In this document: one piece after another, positions 49,417 through 62,079 of the stretch | Layout of the letters: every line of letters begins with the position of its first letter | Numbering within the stretch: position 1 is the stretch's first letter | Origin: Chrysemys picta bellii | Lineage: Eukaryota; Chordata; Testudines; Emydidae | NCBI RefSeq assembly: GCF_011386835.1 | Contig: NC_088805.1 | Coordinates: 17,728,836-17,792,835, forward strand | DNA length: 64,000 bases | Direction: 5' to 3' | Notes under the pieces: generated by a model | Seen by the model: the letters and a program-made list of their open reading frames with translations, nothing else | What the model was told of the DNA's origin: nothing | The model's database searches: none | Translations under genes and position numbers: made by a program

Positions 49417-49990
49417 ATAGAACATACGAATGGCCATACTGGGTGAGACCAAAGGTCCATCCAGCCCAGTATCCTGTCTACCGACAGTGGCCAATGCCAG
49501 GTGCCCCAGAGGGAGTGAACCTAACAGGCAATGATCAAGTGATCTCTCTCCTGCCATCCATCTCCACCTTCTGACAAACAGAGGCTTGGGACACCATTCC
49601 TTACCCATCCTGGCTAATAGCCATTAATGGACTTAACCTGCATGAATTTATCTATTTCTCTTTTAAACCCTGTTATACTCCTAGCCTTCACAACCTCCTC
49701 AGGCAAGGAGCTCCACAGGTTGACTGTGCACTGTGTGAAGAAGAACTTCCTTTTATTTGTTTTAAACCTGCTGCCCATTAATTTCATTTGGTGGCCCCTA
49801 GTTCTTTTATTACGGGAAAAAATAAATAACTTTTCCTTATTCACTTTCTCCACACCACTCATGATTTTATATACCTCTATCATATCCCCCCTTAGTCTCC
49901 TCTTGTCCAAGCTGAAAAGTCCTAGCCTCTTTAATCTCTCCTCATATGGGACCTCATACAGTATAGCTACCATACATCGGCCCTGCACCA
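49417..49990 (-). mobile_element. CR1 LINE, 3' end
   Basis: The minus-strand frame 49991-49614 holds PYEERLKRLGLFSLDKRRL, RTRGHQMKLMGSRFK and TVNLWSSLPEEVVKA, the C-terminus of CR1 ORF2, still open for 125 codons. The 3' UTR runs down to the end GGCCATTCGTATGTTC near 49420. Confidence 0.9.
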
Positions 49991-50410
49991 ATACATTTCT
50001 GTAAGAGTGTGCCTCTCACAGGTGAGCCCACCCTCTGCAACATGCTTTCCCTGTCGCTTGATTAAATGTGATGCTAGGATTGATCAGCCGTGTCATTTTA
50101 AAGTAGAGAGTTTCCTAATTTGGTCTATGGCTGGTGGGAGGTGCTGCCAACACTGGAGGCCATTCTCATGTCTAAGTCAGCCTTGGGATCCCTCTCTCTG
50201 CTCAACGTCCAGGGAAAGGCTTGCAGGAGAGGAGCAGAAGAAAAGCAATGAAATGTACAGGATTAAATTCTTGTTATTGCTACATACTCTGAGTACATCT
50301 TCATTGTGGTGAGTGTGGTCAGAGCCCAACTGCTCCTGTTAACAGTCCTGATATTTTGCCTCTTGGTATAAACACCGCATACTATTAACTGGGGGGAGGT
50401 GAGGTGTCTT

Positions 50411-50788
50411 CTACTCAGTAGCAAGAAGCCTTGCAAACAAAGCAGTCACAAAAAGACTAAGCAGGAAACAAGGTAAAAGAACAATCAGCCACAAATTATT
50501 CCAAGCATCCAGTTCCATTCCTTCTAATGGGGTAGGATGGTTTCTGCTTAGAATATAAAACACGATCTGCTTCTCAAACAGCCCTGTGTTTTTGGTTCGC
50601 ACCATTATAGAGAGGCCATTTGCCCAATCTGGATTCTGATCCAGATTTTGAACATCCCTATACCATGGGTGTTTAGATCTAGGTTTTTGTTGGGGTCTCT
50701 CTCTAGATAGGAGATCATTTAAGTTTATTGCCCTGTCTCCTCTCCCCAGGGTGTTTCCTACAGCCTTCCCCTTTTGCCATTCTCCCTC
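50411..50788 (-). CDS. Unidentified open frame with C-terminal membrane segment
   Basis: The frame is open for 125 codons before a TAG stop, with only two methionines, both in the second half. The upstream part is basic and polar (RERPQQKPRSKHPWYRD), followed by DWANGLSIMVRTKNTGLFEK. The end is a strongly hydrophobic stretch (LWLIVLLPCFLLSLFVTALF, then ARLLATE) typical of a single C-terminal transmembrane helix. Lack of an early start would suit a terminal exon; possible acceptors are ggttag and ctgtag near 50790-50765. I do not recognise the family. It could be a 3' exon of an unannotated gene, a decayed gene or chance. Confidence 0.2.
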   Translation of the reverse strand, partial: EGEWQKGKAVGNTLGRGDRAINLNDLLSRERPQQKPRSKHPWYRDVQNLDQNPDWANGLSIMVRTKNTGLFEKQIVFYILSRNHPTPLEGMELDAWNNLWLIVLLPCFLLSLFVTALFARLLATE

Positions 50789-51543
50789 CTAACCTCTCCT
50801 TGGCTTTGGAATATTTGTAGAATAACTACATCGCAAAGACTTAGCAGAAAAGCCTTGCAACATTTGGCTAGTTATTTGCAGTAATCTTTTGCTGAGACTC
50901 CTTTGGTAAATACAATACTTTGATAAAAATAACCAGGGACAGATTGATGCCAGAGTCTCTTGGGACCTTTCCTTATGTACTTCTAATAGGTTACAAAGAA
51001 GGTTCCATTGCTAATTGCTGAAGCAAGTTTTTTTTTTTTTAATCCTTTCATATACAAAAAGAACACACAAGGTACAGAAACCAAAGCAGTATAAAACTCT
51101 TCTGTGTAACAGCCTGGTTAAAAGGGTCTCCACTTATTGGTAGAACAAGTATGAAAAGAGCACCATTGTTAGAATATACAGTAAAACTATGTGTCTGGTT
51201 TCACTCTCTATGGTTTACATCTACATGAAGAAAGAACTCCCCGCCCATCAGAATCCAAATGGTCATAGATGGATCTGTCTTTGCCTCCCTCAACCAGCTA
51301 AGCGTCTTTGACCTCACAGGACTCTCTCACAAGGGTAAACATAACCAATGACTGTAATCTTACTTTGCTCCCAGCAACATCACCTTTCTTAGGACCCAGA
51401 TGTAACCCCTCTGTGCGTGAGATGGGAAGGGGGAGCAAGTTAGTGTGTGTAGCTTGGGCATCAGTCTTTCCCTGAATCAATAGTCCTCCTGCATACTACT
51501 TCACACTGTTTTGGCAACCTATCCTCTGCACAACTATATGCGC

Positions 51544-51568
51544 ATATATATATATATATATATATATT
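51544..51568. repeat. (AT)n microsatellite
   Basis: About 12 AT units, followed by more AT-rich sequence to 51590. Confidence 0.95.
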
Positions 51569-53312
51569 TATTTATATATATGTATTTGTCAAATTTTATT
51601 ATACTCAAGAAGATACAAAGCTCTTGATGCTTGCTTTTTTTTAGTTTTTTAATTTTGTACAAAAAATTAGACGTTTACTATTACAGTAATATTTTGTTTT
51701 TTGTTGTGGGTTTTTTATTTTTAAATTACAAAGGAAACGGCAGGCACTGAAATCCCAAAATTAAGTTTGCTTGATTCAAAAATGTGCTTTCCAATCACAC
51801 TGTATTTAAGAACTTGTAGGTGTAAACATGGCAACCAAATGACAATGGTAACTAAACAAAGTAAGTAAAAGGCATCCATCCAATGCTAGGAGAGAGATTT
51901 GAGTCTTGTTTTCATCCTTCTCCCTCATTGGATCAAAACCCGAAGGAAATCAGTGATTTCCATTTAATACATAGCATCATCAGATAGCGTATGTGTAAAA
52001 TGTGACCGTGGGGGGCAAAAATTCACCCTTGTGCAGAGAGTCTGCCTATGGCCTACCAGGTGGCTTTGAGTAGACCCTCAGCAAGCGGCTGAATTTGACC
52101 CTTACTTAAGTGTGCAACCTCAAAACAAAAAACAAAAAGCAACACAACAAAACCAGGATGATGATTTCTTTAAAAAATATATCAGTTCCCTTTGTAGCAC
52201 TTTTCATCAGGCTCGACAGCCCAAAACACACATGGATCCAATAGCAACTGAGTCTATCATCAAAAATACAAGGGGCTGACCCCTCTGAAGATTACAGTAT
52301 GTTCTAATGGGAACTCCCTAATGAGGAAGCTTCCATTCTTCCCCTATGTGTTAACAGCTATGGGAAATAAAATTATGTTAAAGATTAAATAACCATTAAC
52401 CCAACATCAACACTGGGGGTGGGGGAAAGCAACTCCTTCACAGCAATCATCATGAGCAACAAAAATAAAAAGACAGCCAACTCCATTTCTCAGCACAGAT
52501 TTCTGAATTGGGACAGTGAAACCTTCAACAAACTGTTTACATATGTGGAAGTAAAAATAGAACCATTACAGAAGTCAAAAGGCAGAAGTATTTTACACCA
52601 GATTATAATGATAATATAGCACAGTGTGATGTCGCTTACTCTAATAGCAGATTATACAGCTCGCATCAACTTCGCGGTCTACGTTCCAGTTCGTTCAACC
52701 AGCGTAAATAGTTTCTCTCCTTTCATTAAAATCCAACAAACCCACTCAACATTCCTGCATTTCTTGTGGAAAAAAACAAACAAAAAACAAATAAAAGCTC
52801 AAAACCAAAAAAACCAAACTCCCTAATATAAAAATCTTTTAAAAATTAAATTCACAGTTCAAAACAAAACCCAAAAAAACCAAAAACAAATGAAAAGTGC
52901 TAGTTTCCTCACGACTATACCTAAGATATATTTCAAATATTCTGCAGTTCCTCTTTCACTTGCAAAGCTGTCCTCTTTCCCACCACGTAACCTTCTCTTC
53001 TCATCCTTGGCACCATCCTCATTTAAGAGTCATCTAAGAACCTAACCAGTTAGATGTAAGCTTGGATTCTTTCTTCTTTGAGCGGGGAGGGAGGTGGCTG
53101 TGTCTGGTGGGAATGTCATTGAGTTTTAAAAAGCAAACTGTCTTGCTGTAAGGCATGGTGCTCCGGGGGTTGGCTGATGGCAGTTGTCTGTTTTCTCCCC
53201 ACACCCTCCTAGAATCTGCAGACTGTTCACTGATGCAGCGCCCTCCGAATCTGAATGGCAGTGGTGATTAATGAGATCCTCTGTGTTGGTTGAAATTTGT
53301 TTTTTCCCCCTC

Positions 53313-53315
<3 letters not shown>

Positions 53316-53343
<28 letters not shown>
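53316..53343. repeat. 28-bp poly(A) run
   Basis: An uninterrupted A tract. It produces false phenylalanine-rich frames on the minus strand. It could be the tail of a decayed retrocopy, but no matching body is recognisable to its left. Confidence 0.9.
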
Positions 53344-53639
53344 GAAGTAGTTGGACTCTAGCCCTGGAAAATAAAGCCATAGCTGATTAATAGATGAAAT
53401 AATCACCTGTGTTGATCTCCAGCACATACAGTATGAGCTCAGGTAGCAGGACCGCTGCAAGTGTCCACCCCCCTCCCCCACCCCCAATGTCATAGTTCCT
53501 TTAAGGACAGAAATTAGCAACAAACACCACCAAAAATTCACCCTACGTTTAAAAAGGCACCTTCCCCCTCTCTCAATGCCTTCTCCACTCCCAAGGATCA
53601 CTGGACAAATGTGGGACTACTGTGTGCTGTCAAAGCTTT

Positions 53640-53750
53640 AAATCTCAATCTTCTGGGGCAGGGACCACGACTTCCTACTGCACCTAGCACCGTGGGGCTC
53701 TGCTCTTGGTTGGAGTACTACCACAATACAAATAATAAATAATCTATGGC
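53640..53750 (+). repeat. Same SINE-like repeat, intact copy
   Basis: Shows the CTGGGGCAGGGACCACGACT, CACCTAGCACCGTGGGGCTC and CTACCACAATACAAATAATA blocks in order. Confidence 0.5.
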
Positions 53751-54889
53751 AACAGCAGAGCCCCCAGGGTTTCACATGTGTAGTAGTTGGATGGGGTGAA
53801 TTTTCAGGGCAGTGCCCAGGGGATTCAGATGTGCGAACCCCATGAATTGAGTCTGACCTTGCTCCCCGTACTATGGAGAGACTTCCAACTTGCTTTCAAT
53901 GAGAATTTCTCTTAAGGAAGGACTTCAGGGTCAGGCCTCTGATTCCTAATGCGCCAGACTGAAAGCATTGTCCTAAGGGGGCACCAGGAAGTCTAGTGGC
54001 TTTTGTGCTCTGGCTTTTCACTTTTAGAGAGCTGGACTCAACTCTTCAATCAAGTGAGCAGGAATCTGCTGGTTATATCCCAGTCACCTGTGGGTCTGCA
54101 TCATTAAATCACCCAGTTGGTGTTCTCTCATCCAGCACGACTCAGGACTGGAACAGTAAGAGCGCTGCAGATAAAGAGTGAGGTGCAGAGCTGCAGTGGC
54201 AAAGGGTCTGCTGGTGCTACCACTGCTCACGGCCATATGCATTTAATGCCCCAACACACATTTAAAGAGAAATAAGAGCTTTTCCTTCCCCATCATTTTA
54301 AGGTCTTAGAAAAGTAATAAAGTGAATCTAAATTTGAGACCTTGGAAGGTTTCAGGTTTAAAGTTACTTGCCAAGAGTCGCCAGGAGAATGCAAAGAGCC
54401 GAGAAGTGCAGCATCACCGGGGCTGTTTATGTTGCAAAGTTACTCTACCAGCTTCACGTGTGATTTTAAAAAACATTCTCCTGGAGGTCTCCAAAGCCCT
54501 GCAAATTCACCTCCTACACCTACCTTACCCCCCCCCCCCCCCCCACTCCCCGTCTCCAGTGCTTTATTTAGTCTGTTACCATCAGGAATTTGTGTGACGA
54601 CAGGGCAAGTCTTCCAGGTTTTCTCAGGAGATGGAGGAATTGCTCTTTGAAACCAGCACCCAGAGGGGGTCAGCAAAGCAGCCAATCAGAAATTTTAATT
54701 CTTTAAAGAAGTACTTCTTCTAGAAGTCAGCATAAAGCCAGGGAAAGGTGCCAGACTGACAGACCCATTTGTCGCCAACACAGGCACAGGATAGACAGTG
54801 GCAGTGCTGGCTCTACAGCCTGTCAGCGGTTTAAGACCAGAAGAGGGACGGTTAGGAGCCAAAGACTGAGTAGGTACTGGGAGAACTAG

Positions 54890-54995
54890 GGAGACAACTT
54901 GGGTGAGGCAATATCTTTTATTGCACCAACTTCCGTTGGTGAGAGAGACAAGCTGTCGAGCTACACGGAGCTCTTCTTCAGGTCTGGGAGAATTG
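54890..54995 (+). repeat. Second copy of the TTTTATTGGACCAACTTC family
   Basis: GGCAATATCTTTTATTGCAC, CAACTTCCGTTGGTGAGAGA and AGCTCTTCTTCAGGTCTGGG match the 11.5-kb copy in order. Confidence 0.5.
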
Positions 54996-54999
54996 TCCA

Positions 55000-57900
55000 C
55001 CTAGCTGGAGAAAGACCTTATACGGGTCTGTTATAGGCTGCAGTGATTAGACGGTTCCAGCCCTTCCCATCAAGGAAACAAGAATGAGTCATGAACTCTG
55101 ATCCCTCCTATTGTGCTGCACTCGCCTCATGACTTGAGTTTCCGTCTCACTGATTAATGTGATTTCCATGTAGAGAAAAGGACCGATGTTCTGCAGTGCT
55201 GAGCAATGGGAGTCATGGGTGCTCACCATCTCTGGAAATAAGGCCTTCAGGGACTGGGTAAGGAGAAGCTGTGTAGTGCAATCCTCATGATTACTAAAGA
55301 TATTATTTTAGTCCACAGCCAGCCACACAGTCTGTACTACACACAATGCGGCATCTGACGGGCTGCCAGGAGGTGTAACATGGATAACAGACTGGGCAGC
55401 AGGAGGCAGATTAGTGACAGCAGGAGTGGTAGAAGCTGGCACAGTTTTAAGGAGCTTGGCACATAGGGAAGGTAGAGAACAAGAAAGGGACCAAAAAAAG
55501 CCTTGAACTGCAGAGAAGAAGGAGCAGGAGGTGGGACTTGTGGCTCCATGTTTAAATGATTGCTGTTCTCCCCCCTTGAAATTTAATCCTGTGTGTGGTC
55601 ACCAGCTTTCCCTTGGGGGACAGGACCATGGAATTCTTGGGAGCCTCAGGGGAGATCCATGAATTGTCAGGATGTACTTTTCCTGAGGGCTCAGGCTAAA
55701 CCTGGTAATGAGTTGGAGGGGCGGGGGAGGGAGAGAAACGGCTGTAAACATTTGAGATCAGTCAGGAAAAACTAGATTCAGTTTAATTCCCATGGCCTAA
55801 TAGCAGAGATCCTTCACATTTCAGCTGACAGACCATCGGTCAGGATATTAATGCGCTGTCTGGTTATTTGACAGGTTATTATTTAAATCAAACAGCAGTG
55901 GTTTATTGTTTTTCATTAAAGATACAGTGTGCAAAATAAACATCCCTTTTCCAATGCATTTTCATTTGCCTAAAAGGAACCAGTTAGCCATTAGCCTCGG
56001 AAAGATTCTGCAGCGATACAGATCATGCACAATGAGACAAGGTAATCACTAGCACCAATTACCATTAAAAGGACCTACCATGCATGCAAATTAGACCCAG
56101 GAGTCAACAGGCTGGGGTTTAATGTCACGGGCATCCACCAGATTCACCGAAGCCCTGTTACTCCTGTTAATGTTTTTCCTATTTGTGTCATTCTGCAGCA
56201 AACAGGGTGAGGAGTTAAAGGAAAACAGAGCGGATTAATCAAACACAAACATACAAATCAGTCAGCTCAAAGGATTGCAAGGGGGGAATTAGTGGAGAGA
56301 GAGAGAGAAACAAAATTGGCAAAGGCATGAGCTATTCCAGGCACTGACAGAAGCGTTCGCGGCAGCACTTCACTTCATTGCAATCATTATTCCTAGCCAC
56401 TCATACAGCCTCTGAGCCACGGTTATTGGATTGTTCACCAGCTAGAAATCAGCACACACGTTTCTCTTGGATGGGGTAGTGCAAGGGGCATCTAGACTTT
56501 GCCCAACTAAGGGCTGCTTCAACAACATGACATGCCACTGAGGTGTTGCCCTCAGGTTCCTAAATCAGACTGTATTTGGGCTGCCCTCCATCTTCAGCAG
56601 GGAGGAAGCACAGACTGGGGAAGAGACAGGTCCCAGTGCTCCGTCTTAACGCAAGTAATTTCTGCTCCGACCAAGCCAAAGCATTGCACAAAGGAACCAC
56701 CACTTGCTTCGGTGGATTGCACCTCAACCTTAGGAAAGATGAAGGTGGCCTTGGGCTGCATTGTACAGCTCTGTGGGCTGTATTTGGCTACCTGTATGTG
56801 TCACATGGTAAAAGTAATAAGCACTTGCTAATCCTCTCTCCTCCCACCCTATCCCCCCTTTTCCTCTGGAAGAAGCATTTTCTGTCATTCCTGCAGAACA
56901 GCATCCTAATCTTTGCAGCCATCTCCCCTAGTTCACCCTCCTCCTCAGAATCCTGCAGTGTACACGAAAACTGTGGCTGGGTGGATTGGAAAGCTTATAC
57001 CATTAACCTCTGGTTCAGGCTGGGCCATCTGTTTCCATATGAGAATAACATCTGTGTCAATCAAATGGTATTTCGAAAGCGGGTAACTGGGATTTAGACA
57101 CCCGATTCCCATCAGTGGCAATCTCAGAGCCTTGTGGCTCAATCTTTGTGTAGCACTTTGGCAATTTACCCTAAAACAGAACCATGAATAATACGAAGTG
57201 AATTGCTCCAAAGCAATTAAGATAGAAATTTCCCAGTTTGATCAGGGCTACTACACAGTAAAACAGGAAAGGACAGAGATGACAAACAAATGAAGGAAGC
57301 AGCGACCACTTCCAAAGGCAAAGGTGAAAGCAACCAAAGATTTTGTTTCCTTTCCATCTTTACTAGTGACTGTAAAGCATAAACGCAATTAGCATTCCAC
57401 ATGTTCACACTAAAAGGTGATTCCCATTATATATAGCACAATGGGTGCAAGTTTAGAAATGGATTGTACACAGACTAAATAGGGCAGCTAGTTTTAAATG
57501 ACAGTGGCTGTTCCCTTGCAGTACAGCTTTAAGGGTCACTGAGGTCTCCTAATCCCCGCACAGCCATAATCTTCACCCATTTACAGTACTGGATAATGGA
57601 AGGTCATATTAAAGTAAGATCGGAGGCTGGGCTAACCCAGAGGTCAGTGTTTCAGTCACGCTGCAGCCACATGACGTGAGACTCCTACTCATTCAGGCCG
57701 GCTAATAACAGCAAGCTTGCAGGGTGGGTTTGGCACTGGAAGGATATCACAAGACAATGGCTTATATTAATGAGGTTGCTAGACGAGAAGCTTCTGACCA
57801 GGTGAAGGTTTTAAATAGCCTTTGAATGAAAAAGGAAAAAAACTATTTGTGTCTGAACAATTAAAGTGCGGACTGTGGCTGGCCTCTACCTTTAACAGAG

Positions 57901-59010
57901 AGGAGGGGTAGCTATGCTCAATCCTGATGGTGAGTGTTTGAGTCCACACGTTAATATAGACAGACCATCATCACCAGGCAGGCGTACTACTGGCTCAGTC
58001 TGTGGAAAGATTTTCTGCATGCCTTTGCTCAGTGCCTGGCACTAACTGGAAAGTCTTTCCTTTTCAACTGCTCGGCCATTTACCCTGGAGCATCTGGATC
58101 TTCTGGAGTTTCCACAAAACACTGAGGAGATTTCACCACAGATGCTCAGGGCTCCCTAGCACGGAGGTTCCCAACACTAGCAGCAATGTTTTCTGTCACA
58201 AACTCTTGTTTCATTGTCTGGTTTTTCCCAGTGCTGACACACAGGAGAGTATGCGGGGGTTTTTGCGAGGTAGGGAGGAATCCCATGTGCCACTGCGCTG
58301 CTGAAAGCATAAAGCAACTGCTTATAAAAACTTAGCTAAAATTGTGCATGAATGTAAGAAAAATTTAGAGTCAATTACTTGCATACAGCCTGTTCTGGTA
58401 AACTCAATAGCCCACAATGGAAGTGGGAGATTCAAGTCTGACTTTTCAGAAAGAAAGCTGCGTGGAAGAAGAGAGTTGGAAATTCATTGTAAAGAAGGCT
58501 CTGTGTAAGAGAGACTGACCCATATACAGAGTCCATGTGCAGGAGAGTCTGAGCGAGGGCTGGGAGCTATATACACCACACTGCTTTACAAAGACACACA
58601 GGCTTTCAGCTACACCCCTTTATGGTTTCCATGGTGGGAAGTAACTGTTCGATGTGACTATTCTCAGAACAAAGTCTCCTGCAGAGCTATACATTTTAGG
58701 GCTGGGGAATATATCTAGATGGAGGAGCTGAAAGTGATAAAGCAAACACGTTCTTTTGTAAAACCGTTATTTACCTACAGGGACGTGAGCACATCTCAGC
58801 TTATAAAACCCTCTCCTGCAGTTGCTCCCTTATTAGAAAGCAGCATTTGCTTCCATTTAAGGCTAACGAGTGCTCACTTACGAAATGGTGCCTTTATAGC
58901 GAACCATTTGCAAGCCCCTGCTGAGTACTCGCGACACACGTTCCTTGCTGCCTGACACTGGATGTCCCATTCTGTAATGACATTAAGCAGCCTTTGGAAT
59001 AGCTGGAAGC
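55000..59010. other. Probable ARVCF intron or 3' region: no further exon found
   Basis: Searched on the minus strand for a terminal exon ending in a PDZ-binding tail (SWV followed by a stop); none was seen. Open frames such as 56576-57097 plus lack family motifs. Confidence 0.4.
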
Positions 59011-59014
59011 TTAC

Positions 59015-59106
59015 TTTTAAAGGTTCTTTTTCCGATGCATCCCCTATATTGTCATTGGTCTTGTATTTGCGCTCTTTGTCCCGGTGATCGATGGTGGAGT
59101 ACCCAT
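59015..59106 (-). CDS. ARVCF: Internal exon, probable C-terminal region of ARVCF
   Basis: A 92-nt open exon with a good polypyrimidine acceptor (cattccttcgcag) and donor (TTAAAA/gtaagc). It enters in phase 1 and leaves in phase 0. The peptide is GYSTIDHRDKERKYKTNDN, then IGDASEKEPLK. An S-T-hydrophobic-D-R element followed by EPLK is characteristic of the tails of p120-catenin relatives (CTNND1, ARVCF), which regulate cadherins at cell junctions. The position and strand, tail-to-tail with COMT, are those of ARVCF in amniotes. The assignment rests on one short exon plus synteny. The armadillo-repeat exons must lie to the right of the window and the terminal exon was not located. Confidence 0.55.
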
Positions 59107-59109
59107 CTG

Positions 59110-60190
59110 CGAAGGAATGACATGACAATCAGGCAGCAGCAAAACCATGGTACATTTGGCTGTTTTGCATAGTCAAAGAACTAGAGACAGACAGAGACAG
59201 AGAGAGCATTAAACCAAAGACATAGGGATGTGCCTTCCTCCTGGGCTGACGCTCAGCCATTTTATTTTTTAACCACCTTTCTTTTAAAAAAAAACTCCTT
59301 TTATACCACCACCTCCGTGTCAAATGCTGGTATCTCATTAACAAGCAGCACAGTTTCCATTCGGGCCGGCTGCAGTGTAGTAGTAGTCTGTCCAAGGAAA
59401 GCAGCAAGCTGTTACTTCACACCCTGTGGCTAATGAGCTCCAAATCCAGCTGAAATCTTGTGTTCTGAGTTTAACAGCCTGATTAATTGGCTGGGTTCCT
59501 TCTCGGAGTGGCATGCAACAAATTCCCACTCCTTCTGAACTTGACTACAAGTAGGACACGACAATATTGGAGACGTCCCCTTTGGAATGATAAGAAAAGC
59601 AGCCTGTAGAGTTTTGTGAGCTCTCGATGCAAACCCTGCTGTGCTGGACCTGCCTCTCATTTTGAAATGGCACCAGTGGGGGATTTTTCTCCCTGACAGT
59701 TGAAAAGCACTGTGAATACAGGAGTAAACTGGAAAGAAGGGGGTGGAGGGGCTTTATGAAGAAATGCTGTAATTATTTCAGAAACTACGATTCATTGTCA
59801 GAGGTTACAAATATTAATTTATTTCTCTGGTGCATCAAGTTTCCCTCATTATCAGGGACAAATATATTCTCCTGCCTGCTTTGACAGCTTTGTAATCTGG
59901 GCTAAGTGACAGTCAAATTTATGGTTCTTAATAAGCTTTGTATCTCTCCATGTAATTAAAGGATCATTACAGGTTCTACTTCCTGTCAAACTGTACTCTC
60001 CAAAAAGATTTTACATAAAACGTCAGAATGCCTCATGTCTTGGTTTATTGCTTGCATTCAATAGGCCCTCTAAAATCAATCAGTCACTCCAGATGTCGTT
60101 TTTGTGGGCTACTGGTGAAATAAAAAGTGAGTCATTTTAAGCTGCAGCACGAAAAGCTTTGTAAATGGAGTGACTCCTGGCAAACAGTCT
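59110..60190. other. Probable ARVCF intron
   Basis: Directly upstream, on the minus strand, of the 59.0-kb exon. It starts with that exon's pyrimidine-rich acceptor and holds no recognisable exon. Confidence 0.4.
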
Positions 60191-60196
60191 ATGGGG

Positions 60197-60442
60197 CAGC
60201 AGTTCTCAAAATAGGGTACACAGGCTGCAATCCAGTTAATTTATAAAAAGATATTGGCTCAGTAAATCAACATATGCAGAAGCCTCGCAGAATGACCAGG
60301 TATTTGAGATGGTCCATATGTTTAATTAAGATCAATATTGTATAAAAAGATAATCCATAACTACACTAATTATAATGATTAAGGCAATGTATCGAGTACA
60401 TTTGATTTATGTGGTGCATAACTTAAACCTTGAAAACCACTG
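60197..60442. mobile_element. AT-rich hAT MITE
   Basis: The ends CAGCAGTTCTCAAAA and CCTTGAAAACCACTG are inverted repeats of the CAGNGGTTCTCAA class. The flanks ctatgggg and ctattctt share only five of eight bases, so the duplication has decayed. Confidence 0.5.
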
Positions 60443-60576
60443 CTATTCTTTCAGTTCTCTGCTGACAGTTACAATAACTAGCATCCCTGCTTGTGCCAGT
60501 TAGAACAAAAAATTCCAACCATCCACCTAGCCAACACTCCTGGGGGAGCGTACAATAAGTCATTCAGTTTCAAATT

Positions 60577-60596
60577 ACACACACACACACACACAC
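60577..60596. repeat. (CA)n microsatellite
   Basis: About 10 CA units. Confidence 0.9.
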
Positions 60597-60784
60597 CCCC
60601 TAGTAACTCACATGCTGATCTAAAAACTTTACAATTCATAGTAAAAGTCATGGGTACATGCTATACATTTAAATGATAGCACAATGGCGGTTGAAAATCG
60701 ACTCTCCCAAACTCGGTTGTCAACTCAGAAGCAGCCCTTTACATTTGAAAATGTATTTAATCATATTTACTTACAAATAACAGA

Positions 60785-61125
60785 TCACTGACATTGTGTA
60801 GCGCCTTTCATCAAGAAGGATCCCAAAGCACTTTATAAACAGATAAACTATAAAGAGAACTGTTCACCCACCACTGAAATGCAATTGCCACGGAGATGAT
60901 ACATGTTTAGTGTTTAACATTTCACAACAGTTTAGGACAGGAGGTAAAGAATATCACCATATACAAATGGGAAAAAAAGTGGATATTTTAAGTAGGCAAA
61001 AAACTAGTGTTTAATCAATACACCAGCCCTCAGAATCCTAATCTTCATCAAAGTGATAAAAAATGATCAGGGTCTTTGGGTTTACATCTGAGCTAAAAGG
61101 CATTTTGTAGCGTGTATTGTCGGTC
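60785..61125 (-). repeat. Copy of the same SINE family lacking a clear 5S head
   Basis: TGTAGCGCCTTTCATCAAGA at the left and GATCAGGGTCTTTGGGTTTA, then CATCTGAGCTAAAAGGC, at the right match the tail and body blocks of the 32-kb copy. Confidence 0.45.
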
Positions 61126-61729
61126 AGTTGAACACTGATCCCTTGTTAATGGTGTCACACGTCAGTTTTAATGGATTGTTTGGAGCTAAAAAACACATGC
61201 TGAGTTGGGAATATATCAAGATAGCAACTGAGAAAGGAAGTTTGTGCTTAGACTTATTAAAATGAGAACTATCCTGAAGGAGGCTGTACCAGTACAGTAA
61301 TATCTCAGTGCCCTGAAGGCAATGGCTCTGTGGTGGAATTAACAAACTCAGTTCCTTCCATGTTTCAAGATTAATTCTAAAGATCAAATTTAATTTAGTC
61401 TATATGGAATTAACAAGCAATCTGGAGTGTGCCTTAGGAAGGTATAAGCCATTTGGACTTTGGCTGGAGGAGCCTGAGGAACGGAGAGTCAAATATTAAC
61501 ATTATCCATTTTCTTGGAGTTTAGTGGAGCAAACCAATTACCTAGAGTTAGTGCATTCCCTGTGAGTTGGCCTTTGAAGGTATTGGTGATGAGATACAGA
61601 GAAGTCCCAGTGACCAGTTATAGGTCATTTAAAAGTTTCCAAGAATAGGGATCTAGATAATTTGACAGAAACCTTGGAACCTTGTTTTCTAGAGGTGGTG
61701 AACAGATCGGAGTGGACTCTCCTAGGTGA

Positions 61730-62079
61730 AAAGAAGAACAGGAGTACTTGTGGCACCTTAGAGACTAACAAATTTATTAGAGCATAAGCTTTCGTGGACT
61801 ACAGCCCACTTCTTCGGATGCATATAGAATGGAACATATATTGAGGAGATATATATACACACATACAGAGAGCATAAACAGGTGGGAGTTGTGTTTATGC
61901 TCTCTGTATGTGTGTATATATATCTCCTCAATATATGTTCCATTCTATATGCATCCGAAGAAGTGGGCTGTAGTCCACGAAAGCTTATGCTCTAATAAAT
62001 TTGTTAGTCTCTAAGGTGCCACAAGTACTCCTGTTCTTCTTTTTGCGGATACAGACTAACACGGCTGCTACTCTGAAAC
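61730..62079 (+). mobile_element. Foldback copy of the same family, arms about 148 bp
   Basis: About 61733-61880 and 61892-62039 are reverse complements, separated by an 11-bp spacer. The two strands therefore encode the same 61-residue frame except at the spacer. The right end continues to the constant terminus (CGGATACAGACTAACACGG to CTCTGAAAC). The 13-bp direct repeat ctctcctaggtga flanks the insertion (61717-61729 and 62080-62092). The near-perfect arms suggest a recent event. Confidence 0.85.

Larger units (their letters stand above)
50800..53600. other. Repeat-poor AT-rich stretch, possibly minus-strand 3' UTR
   Basis: 2.8 kb nearly free of recognisable transposons. On the minus strand AATAAA occurs near 51595, which would suit the 3' end of a long untranslated region of a gene such as ARVCF. 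No stop-containing terminal exon was found beside it, so this is only a suggestion. Confidence 0.25.

Noticed and set aside
49627..50004. 125-codon plus-strand frame
   Set aside because: The antisense of the CR1 ORF2 tail, which is the real (dead) coding strand.
54095..54135. Minus-strand NWVI-stop as a possible ARVCF C-terminus
   Set aside because: The frame has a stop seven codons upstream, there is no acceptor, and the end is not a proper SWV-stop PDZ ligand.
61758..62014. Two near-identical 61-residue frames on opposite strands
   Set aside because: They are the same sequence seen twice because the arms of the foldback element are reverse complements; not a gene pair.
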